DNA of 64,000 nucleotides from positions 1,602,001-1,666,000 of the forward strand of contig LSRY02000003.1 of assembly GCA_001643675.2 (NCBI GenBank). The letters are read 5' to 3'. The notes under the pieces were generated by a model. That model saw only the letters and a list, made by a program, of their open reading frames with translations, made no database searches and was not told the DNA's origin. Source of the DNA: Monocercomonoides exilis. Its lineage: Eukaryota > Preaxostyla > Oxymonadida > Polymastigidae. This document shows, piece by piece, positions 55,026 through 64,000 of the stretch. Each line of letters begins with the position of its first letter. Position 1 is the stretch's first letter. A program made the translations under genes and the position numbers.

Positions 55026-58000
55026 TTAATCGATGTAACAATCTTCATTATTTTCAGTAACTTTTCTTGTTGCAAATTTTTGATTTAACAAAGGCTCATT
55101 AAATCCTTTTTCTTTATCAATATTATGATTCTGAATTCTATTTAGCTCAATCTTTATTTCCCTTTCAGTGTCTGAGGCTTCTGTCCAAAAAGAGTGAAAT
55201 ACTGTTATGATCGGGAGGTGCTGAGTTGGAAACAGAGAGAAAAGAGACGATGGATGTTCAAGAATCTCTGCAAGAACTGGAGAAGCTGTGCTAAGTTGAA
55301 AGATCGATGAGGATAACAATGAAGAAAAATGCGAACTGTTGCAACAAGAAGAGCATGAAGAGCATGATTGTACAGGCTTCGATGATGAAGAGTTCAATTC
55401 ATTTGTGGTTGATGAAGCTGAACTTAAACTGGAAACAGAATTGAAAAACTGAGATTTATTAGGGCTGACTGCTGAACCAGCTATTGATTGAAATTGAGAA
55501 TAGGAAGTTTGCTTTGTATCAGTGGATCGTGCTCCAAATGCTTTTGAACCACAATCAACATCATTCAAGCATGTTCCATCACATTCATCGAGTTTCAAGC
55601 GAATTGTTTCAACAGCAATTGGATGCAATTCTGAAGTCGATAGGATGTAATCCGACGCGCACGAAACAGGAACATATGAATCTTTCACCAAAGAGAGTTT
55701 ATTTTCAGTGGGTTTTGATTGCTCAATCAGAGAAGAGCTACAATTTTGTGTTTTTTGAGAAGACTGGGAATCAGTTTTCGAACCTAATTTTTTTTCTTTT
55801 TCAGAAAGAAGTGCTTTTGCATTTGACCATTTAAAAGTTGTATGAAGAGGTGGGCAAGAAGACACATAAGCCCACGAGTCCACAAACAGAATTGGAGATC
55901 GCAGCAGAACAACTGGTTGCATTGGGCAAAAATATTTTTGTTGAGAAGAGCGCCTTGAACAAAATTTCAACTGAGATTGAGAAGAAGGATCAGTTGCCGA
56001 AGAAAAGCTGGAAATTATGGGAGATTGCTTTTCCAAAATTGATGAAACTGTCTGAATTTTTCTTTTGACTTGAGCTGCTTGTGTTTTTGAGTTGACAAGA
56101 AACATTGATTTTTCACTCTTCACAGTTTTCTGCTGCTCTCTAATTGTTTTCAGAATTGAGTTTGAATGCACCACTGGAACAGTTCTTTCTGTTGTCAAAT
56201 ATCCAAATCTGCAAAAGTATCGCTCAATCCAATTAGAAATAAGCGATTTGATGAAATTTCGAATATTTTTTCTGTTACTTTGAGAATTTGAAGAATTTTT
56301 GGATGAAAAGATATTCTCAAAACACTCCTTACGATGGATTGTGTTTATCGAATGAAGCAACAGTTTGATGAATCTGTAGACAGAAAAAAAGAAAAAGCTT
56401 CCTTTTTGCTTCAATTGCTTCTGCATCTGCTTCACTTTTTCAAGTCTCATCAGATGCTTTATCACTGAATATAGATCGTTTTTATTGAAATAATAATTCA
56501 AGTATTCCTTCCACCCTCCATTTGAAGGCAATTTCAGTTTCATTTCTCTCTGAACATTTTCTGCAAACATTTCAAAATAATCGCAAATATTCCAACATCC
56601 TGTCACATCATCCCAGTAGTTTTCATCTTCAGGGTTCCACAACCATCCAGAGCCGCTCGTTCGACTTCCAGCAAAATATCTCTGTTTCAATTGTAAGTTA
56701 TAAACTTTCCTAACAAAGTCATGATCAACCTTTTTATTCTTAATGGATGAAGAGCTGTCCAATGAGCGAGGAATGGTAGATACGACACGAGATACTGAAA
56801 AATCATTGCGCATATTTGACTCTGATTGAGATTTTAATGAAGAGCTGGCTTTTTCTATTGCTTGTAGGCTCACATTTGGAGAAGAATTGTTAACAAAGTT
56901 ATTTTGTGAAAAATATTTTTTCAAAAACACTCTGAAATGCTTGTCTGAAAGAAATCTGCTGTAAATTGATCTGATCTGAGATTCATCTTCAACTTTCATC
57001 AGTTCGTAAAATGCTGAAAGATCATTCTCTTTTGACTTAGCCTTAACTGATGAAGAAAACTGAGGCCTTCGCGAAAATCGATTCTTTTTGGAATTATCAG
57101 CAGAATTAGAACCAGAAGGTGAAGGAGATGAAGAAGATTCATCAAGAAACGTTGATATTCCTCCACTTGAATCGAAAGAAAACTCATCACAATCAATTTG
57201 CATCATATTTATACAGCCAGATGCATCACAGGAATCATTTTGCTTCGATGTCTGCTTTTCGCTTTTTCTCCGATTTCTCTTCCTCTTATTCTTCTCATCC
57301 TTTTGTTCCTTCTTTTCTTTTCTTCTACGCACAATGTTTTTCGCTCTAGCTAATCTTTCAGTGTCTGCAAATCTCGAAGATGTCCAAGCGCCGAATTTGT
57401 TCAGTTTAACTCTACGTTCATTTTCAATTCTCTCTCTTTCCCTCAAAACTCGTTCAATCATTTTTTCTCTTCCGCTGAATGAGAAGCTTTGGCCTGATAC
57501 AATGAAATTGCGGCTGGAAGGCTCAGAAGAAGTAACTGAAGAAAGCAACTTCTTACGATTTGCTACTTTTTGCAGCCAAGAAGGAACGGAAGAAGATGGC
57601 AAAAGAGCGTTATTATTGTTGTTTTCTTCATCAGAATCATTTTTGGAGTCAGAGATGTTGCCATCTTTAGCTTCAGTAGCGGCAGAAGGGGGAGAAGGAA
57701 GTTTGGCTGTTGATGCAATATAAGCAGTGAGTGTATTAAACAAATCGATGTTAACAACTAATCGAGCTACACTCATCTTTCTGAAATCGGATGGCTCAGA
57801 ACACGAAGTTTCAGAGGAAGACGGAGAAGAATCTGAATATTCAGAAGAAGAAAGCAAAGAAGAAGATGAAAATGTCGATTCATTTTCAACTGTCTTTAAA
57901 GGAGATGCATCAGACTTTGAATAATTATTCATTTGTCTTGCTGAAACCATTTTTCTTTTTGTAACATTAAGAATTTTTGAGTCTCCAAAAGATGCATCTT

Positions 58001-60753
58001 CTTTTTCCTCATTCTTATCTTCGTCCATTTTCTGTTTTTTCGATTTTTGTAGTCGTCTCATAGAAGATCGTCGATTCCGGCTTCTCCTTTGATGCTCTTT
58101 CTTTTTCTCTTTGTTACAAGCATCCAGGAACGCACTCTGAGCCTTTAAAAGCAATTCCTCAAGAGAGGATTGAAGATTAAGTGAATTAGTGGAAGCAGAT
58201 GAATTGGCTACAAGAGGTGCAGAACTATTCAAAGAAGAGCGTGATGAAGACAATGGAATAACCTGATCGTTTGATGAATGATTGCATTTAGTACTGGAAA
58301 GTGGTTTTATCCACATATGAGGAAATTCAACTGTTGAAAAGTATGTGCACTTGGTACTTTGTGAAAGAGATGGAGTAAAAGAAAGAGAAGATGTATTTGA
58401 AGAACTCATTGATGATGAAGTCAGAGTTGAAGAAGGAGAAAACGATGAATTCGATGAGAAAGAAGAAGAAAGGAAAGACGAACCAAGCCGCGGAGATTGA
58501 ATAATCGATGAACAATTAGAGGAAGTCACAGAATTCTGAAACGTTGGAGATTGAACAGAAAATGAGGAGCTGGAATTCTTTGGAATAACACAACGAGAAA
58601 TTACAGGAGACGAATCTGACTTTGCCAGAAAACTTGCGAAAGAAGATGAATTGCAAATTCTGTTCTGTGCACAGTTTTCTTCTCCTTGCTCTTTTTCTAC
58701 TTCCTTTTTGCCTGTTGATTTATTTCGCTTGCTTTTTGTTATTAACATTTCCTTTTTCTCTTGCTCAGCTCTTTGCTCTTCAATAATTATGTTCATTCCC
58801 TTTGAAGCTGAGTTTACAAGTTTTGAATGCTCTTCATCCACAACCCACAAATTATTTAGCATCCGCCTCATCTTCTTCCTCCTTCTCACTCGATAGTTCA
58901 CCAACGGCTTTCTTGTTGTGAATGAAATCATTCCCAATGCAGCACAAGAAGAATCATCGGTCTCTTCAGATGAAAAAGTCGGAGTGCTTATCGATGAACT
59001 AGAATCTGTTTCGCTTTCTTGCTTGGCCGATAGTTGCGACAAAAGTGTTGCTGAAGGAGAGATAACTGAAAGCGAACTTTCATCGGAAAATGATACAACA
59101 GAATCTTTTGAAGGTTGTACAATATTTGAAACCGGAGAACTGATGTTGAAATTCAATTTTTCTGTATTTTCAGTCAACTTTAATTGTGATGCTTCACCTG
59201 AATTTTCATCAACAACTTTTTTATCGCCTTCTTGTTCGGCTTTCGTATTTGCTAATTTACTTTTCTCATCTTTATAAAATTTCAGCAAAATCTTTCTTTC
59301 GTTTTTCTGCTGTCTCCAAGCGCTTTTCTGCCTCCTTCTCTCTTTCCTCCACTCCCTTCTGCTTCTTTCTCTGTCCACCCATTTCTCTCCCACGCCAACC
59401 TCAATTCCGCTTGTCTGTGCTTTCCAGCGTATCTCCGAAGAAACACGTGAAATGTTCTGTCTGCGCTCTTTCACATATTCCACATCAAATCTTTTGTTTG
59501 TGAGCTTTGACGATATAAACAGAGGAAGCGATACAGGTGGAAGAGGTGGAAGAAGAGTTCTGGAATTCTGAGATAAAGATAGCAGAAGGAAAAACGGATT
59601 GGATGCGAATTGTGCTCGAGGAATAAAAGAAGAAGAAGAAGAAAGAGACAAAGATGACAATGAAGAAGAATATAAAGGATGAAGTTGCGATTGATCAAAA
59701 TCATGTGGAATGAATGCATTATTATTAATCCTGTTGCTCTTTCGTCTTTGCATTAATCTGACTCTTCTGTCTGTTCGACTGTTCATCAAGCACAATGAAG
59801 CACAATCGCCCTGACTGCATATGGCAAATGAATTCCTAAGAGCCAACCTTTGCTGTTCTTGTTCCATTGTCTTTCCAGTTCTTTCATTATTTTCATCATC
59901 TATTTCCATATAACTTGAATCATCATCCAAATCGATATCAGCACCGTCATCATCATTATCACTCTTATTTTTGTATGACAAATTCATTTCGCTCATCAGG
60001 CGCATCCACCACACAAGTGAATACGGATCAGAAAGAGACGAAGGAAAGCGTCTGTGAAGAGGTTGAAACATGTGCGGAACAAGCGGCAACTGTGAAGCCT
60101 TTGCAATTCGATTGAAGTCCCAAGGAGAAGAAGAGGTGGAAGACTGTGATAAATCAAGCAATGAATAAGAACAAGGAGACTTTGATGTCTCAGCCAACGA
60201 AGGTGATAAAGGCGAAGATGAATTAGTTTGAGAAGAGGGATGCATAAATGAATAACTTGAAGCCCCAAGCAGTCGAGAAATACGAAACTTTGGTGAAGAA
60301 AATGAAGTTTGACGGAAAATTGGGTGAACTTGTTGAATTTCAAATGAACATGAAGAAGTTTTGTCTATCTGTTCTTCATTCTTTTTCGTTTGAATTTTAT
60401 CTTTCATTTTTGAATCAGAATCAGACTCATTCTCTGAATCATGCCTTTTGCTGTTCTCTTTTTCATTGCGTTTTCTTTTTTCAATCTTTTCCTTCAGATT
60501 TTTGCTCAAAGAAAATTGAGTAAGTTCTATTTCTTTCCTTTTCAGCTTTTCCATCAAAACAGTTCTGGCAACTGCTTCCTTTTGCCTCATTTGTCTGAAA
60601 TACGTTGGATTCTTCTGCTTTAATTCTGCCCTCCGCTGCTTCATAGCTGTTGACACAACAAACATCAGCTCATTTTCTTCTTCGCGAAGAAAAGACATTC
60701 CGTCTGCTTCTTCAAAACGGCGGCTTCGAAGTAATTTTGGATAATTGTTTGAA

Positions 60754-60784
<31 letters not shown>

Positions 60785-63700
60785 AAGAAGAAGAAGAAGA
60801 AGAAGAAGAAGAAGAAGAAGAAGAAGAAGAAGAAGAAGAAGAAGATGATGATGATGATGATGATGGGGCGAGAGAATCCAAATGTGGCAGAGTTGAAGTT
60901 ATCGCAGAGTCATTTTCTTGTCTCAGTCTTCTTTCTCTTCTCCACAACGCACGAGCACATCCAATCCTCTTCGGGAGCACTTCTTTTCTCTTCATCTTTT
61001 CTGTCGTGTCTGCCATCTCCACATTCTCATTTGCCATCGACGGAGCAGTCAGTGCTCGTGTAACAACACCACTATCACACAAAGATGGGTGTGTTTGTGT
61101 CTCCACTCCCTGAAGAAGGAAGCGTAGAGCGGGGTCTTCGAGCGAAGGAGCAGACAGATCTCCGCATAGAATGATTGGATGGATGCGCTGGGCAATCGGC
61201 TGTGTGGAGGCAGAGTTGAGTACACGAGCGCCTTGTATCTTTTGAGGAAATTGTCTCTCTGTCTCGTTTATTGTCACTTCTCTGTTGATACCCCGTGTGA
61301 GCTGCATAAGCTGCATGAGGCGAATGGAGCTGGCTGCTGAAGGAGAGATTGAAGAAGGAGAAAACGAAGAGGATGTTGACGAATATGGCTGTTGCTGTGT
61401 TTGAGAAACAGATTGGTTTGGCAGGTCAAACAAAAGAGCATTTACAACGAATATCTTTTTTGAGGAGACGAAATGTCGTGTTGATGAAACAGCCTGCGAT
61501 TGTTGAGAAAGAATTACTGTTTGTGTCCGAGTGAGTGGAAGACGCCTTCTGAACATCACACGAGACGATGAAGAGGAAGAGTGAATTGGGCAAATATACT
61601 TTTGATGATGTCTGCCTGTTGAATCTTTGTGATGATGATGATGACGATGGTGATGGCGATGATGATGACGTCTTTGAATATCATCATGAGGAAAGTGTAA
61701 AGGCGAAGATTGCATTTCTACCAATTGACCATCTTCTTCTTTTTTCGTTTCATAGTCTTGTCTATCTTCTTTTGTTCTCTCTGTTAATTCATCACTTTCT
61801 TTCTCCTTCTCTTCTTCCTCCTCTTCATCAACACTGTAACTTTCAGACTCAAACCCTTCCTCGTTCTCCTTTGCAGCAGCCTCTCTCATCTCATTCCACG
61901 CATCCTGGTCTGCATCTTCATACACAAGCCACTCTTTTATCAGTTCACCCAGCCACATTTCTCTTCGCAGGCGCTGCGGTTTCGGTGACAGCATTGAAGC
62001 AGCTTTCTTTTTCTTTGCGACAGCTTGCTGTTGAGAGGGAACAGGATACACAGGAAACGAATGCCTTGAACTGGAACGCGGAAGCAACGCATCTGAAATC
62101 AATGGCCTCTTTTGAACAACAGCAGATTCATTCACATTTTCAATAGGAAGATTTCCTGTTTGCTCTTTTGGTGAAACCTCTTTTCTGTTTGTTTCTGTCT
62201 TTTGTGCTTGTTCTTTCACCTGGTTGACTGCATCCAAAGGATCAAAGGCGATTTGAACAGACGAAGAAAGGTGCAATTTGTTTGGAGTCGAAGGACTTTT
62301 CCCTCCTTCCAGGGCAAGCGGTCGAATAGCAGGAGGAGTAGAAGCAGAAGAAGCAGAGGTTAAAACAGGAGATGAAGACGAGGATGATGACGAAGAAGAC
62401 GAAGAAGAAGAAGTTTGCTGAGTTGCGGATTTTTCATTTTCCTTCGTTCGAATAGGAATGGACTGAGGTTGAATAGCGGGAGAAGAAGCACCCGAACTTG
62501 GTGAAGAGGTTGAAAGAGCTGGTGATTCTGAGTCGATTTTGTGATCCTTTTTGAGATGAGCATCCAAAGTCTTCAGGGCCAACAGAAGAAACTGAGTTCT
62601 TTCTTCTGTTGTGAGAAACGAAGATGGATGAAGCGAAGAGACAAAACTTGAGGGAGAGTGGAATAAAAGAGAATGAGATGAAGATAACAATGGTGAAAGT
62701 GAAGACGAAGAAGTTACCGCATGCAGTGAAAGTGGAGAAAGTGAGCCAGGAGAAGCAGGATTAGAAGTAGATTGATTAACAGCTTGAGAAAAGAGGGAAG
62801 GAGATAAAGATGTTCTGAAAGAAGGAGAAGATTGCTGCTGGGCGTTCATAAACAAGGACGAATTGACAAGTGATGAAGTACAGTAAGAAATAGGATGAAG
62901 AGAAAAATTTATATTTGCAGAAAAATCAGCAGCTGAATTAAAAGGCGCAACCAAATTGAGTGCAGAATATTTCTTCATCAAAGCCATCGCAGTTGAATTC
63001 TGCGACGTGAAGAAAGATGCCAACTTTGAGAACGAAAGCGAAGAAAATAGCTTCGACAGCGCATCTCTTCTTCCAGGCACGCTGCTCTGATTGAATGTTC
63101 TGATCCCTTTCTCCTTCTGAAACAGCAGCGGTGATCCTTTCCCTGCTCCTTTCCTTCCCTTTCTGTGTGTAGCTTCTGCTTCCTCTTTGTACGGCCACCA
63201 TCCCCTCCACTTCATCCCCCTTCCTCTTCTCAACTCTGCCCGGCTCTGCCTCAGCCCACTCTTCAGCGCACTCATCAGATCCAACCGCGTTCTTGTCTGC
63301 CTCGCGTCGACTGCTGCATACACAGGCACTTTTCGCATCTTCCACACAAATTGCCCATTTTCCTCGCTTTTGATGCGAACATAACGGCAGGGCACATCCA
63401 GTTCATCGCTCAAATCTTCCAGGTCAGAATTCGCTAAATCATTCAGCATGCAGTCCAATTTCCGCTCTCTTGTCAAAATTGGCGTTTGACTTTCTTTCGC
63501 CTCTTGCTGCGCCTCGCTTGCCATTTTGTTCTCCTTCTGGTTGGTTGGCGTGCCTGTCTCAAGGTGTGGTTGTAGTATTCCTTGGATGCTGCTAAACAGA
63601 TTCTTGTCTTTTTCTTCAATCTTCTTCGCCATTTTCTCCATTTTTCTGCGCTCCCGCTCTTCTTTCTTCTTCCGCCTCTTCTCTTTCTCTTCTTTCTCCT

Positions 63701-63995
63701 TCTTCTTCTTCTGTATCTCCTGCAGTTTCATCAGCCGAAGCAGTTTTTCTCTCTGATCATCTGATTCCAATGAATTAAACGTGATTTTCGCCTCTTCATC
63801 GTCCACTTTCCCTTTCTCATTCTGAAACTCATCTTGCATCACTCTTGTCACTTCTTTGTTCAAATCTTTCATCCCCATCACACCCAACGTCGCCCCTCCT
63901 CCTCCTCCAATTCCTCCTCCTCCAACAGCAGGTGACAGCGGAGTTGTAGGTGCACCAACAGCCCCTCTCCCCATCTCCATCTCTTGGCTGTACAC
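55026..63995 (-). CDS. Giant Ser-rich protein, 5' end beyond window
   Basis: One uninterrupted frame of 2,989 codons ends in TAA at 55,026 and is still open at the window edge, so the true start may lie outside. N-terminal order: Gly-rich stretch, a strongly charged Lys/Glu coiled-coil-like segment (about residues 80-135), a globular-looking part with YVRIKSEENGQFVWKMRKVP and SGLRQSRAELRRGRGMKWRG, then long Ser-rich stretches separated by short ordered islands (REMWLGELIKEWLVYEDADQ; a His/Arg run; WVDRERSRREWRKERRRQK). Near the C terminus is a Trp-rich island (GSGWLWNPEDENYWDDVTG, then WKEYLNYYFNKNDLYSVIKH). A run of about 38 serines is encoded by a GAA/TTC microsatellite. Many basic clusters suggest a nuclear scaffold, but I recognise no family. 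Some hydrophobic T-rich pieces (for example GSFFFFSVYRFIKLL) may be unspliced introns. Confidence 0.7.
60756..60866. repeat. (GAA)n/(GAT)n microsatellite in coding DNA
   Basis: About 30 GAA triplets (60,756-60,845) run into about 7 GAT triplets. On the minus strand both are read as serine codons inside the giant gene. Length changes would keep the frame. Confidence 0.9.
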
Positions 63996-64000
63996 AATCA

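Noticed and set aside
1-64000. tRNA or other structured RNA genes
   Set aside because: I scanned for tRNA-like boxes by eye and found none that I could support. A tRNAscan-SE or Infernal run would decide.

Overview
The window is nuclear DNA of a unicellular eukaryote. It is AT-rich, uses the standard genetic code (a 2,989-codon frame has no internal TAA, TAG or TGA), and has short GT-AG introns of about 43-99 bp plus one inferred 11-nt exon. Families of cysteine- and glycine-rich parallel beta-helix surface-type proteins, long serine tracts and pogo-like transposase relics fit a metamonad of the Preaxostyla/oxymonad kind best. That placement is inference, not proof.

Layout. Positions 1-5,470 are AT-rich and repeat-laden: a 1-kb fold-back repeat, a MITE-like family ending in ACACCAAAAATTATTC, and a decayed pogo/Tc1-type DNA transposon with perfect 33-bp inverted ends including the TA target. 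Positions 5,713-11,324 hold ordinary genes: a secreted or membrane S41-like peptidase, ribosomal protein L21e (3 exons) and a PHD-finger protein. Positions 11,533-50,312 form one giant imperfect palindrome of about 39 kb. Positions 50,640-55,000 are again AT-rich with transposon relics. Positions 55,026 to the right edge are one very long serine-rich protein gene, open at its 5' end.

The palindrome is the main feature. Its inner arms (about 20.4-31.16 kb and 31.19-41.96 kb) are nearly identical and separated by 24 bp. Its outer arms (11.53-18.17 kb and 43.8-50.3 kb) are clearly diverged and separated from the inner arms by non-homologous segments. The arms carry five mirrored pairs of one beta-helix gene family, named here A to E with -L for left and -R for right. 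Only A-R (48,342-50,438) has a start codon and signal peptide. All other copies lack the 5' end, most lack the 3' end, and several are frameshifted. Copies are mosaics: conserved blocks alternate with variable ones. A 166-bp tract is identical between A-L and E but differs in A-L's mirror partner. A patch of about 310 bp in C-R is strongly diverged from C-L while its flanks match almost perfectly.

My reading, which is inference, is a recombination-driven diversification locus: one complete surface-protein gene beside a palindromic store of partial cassettes, homogenised by arm-to-arm conversion and diversified by cassette-to-cassette conversion. An assembly contribution (fold-back reads, homopolymer errors) must be excluded first.
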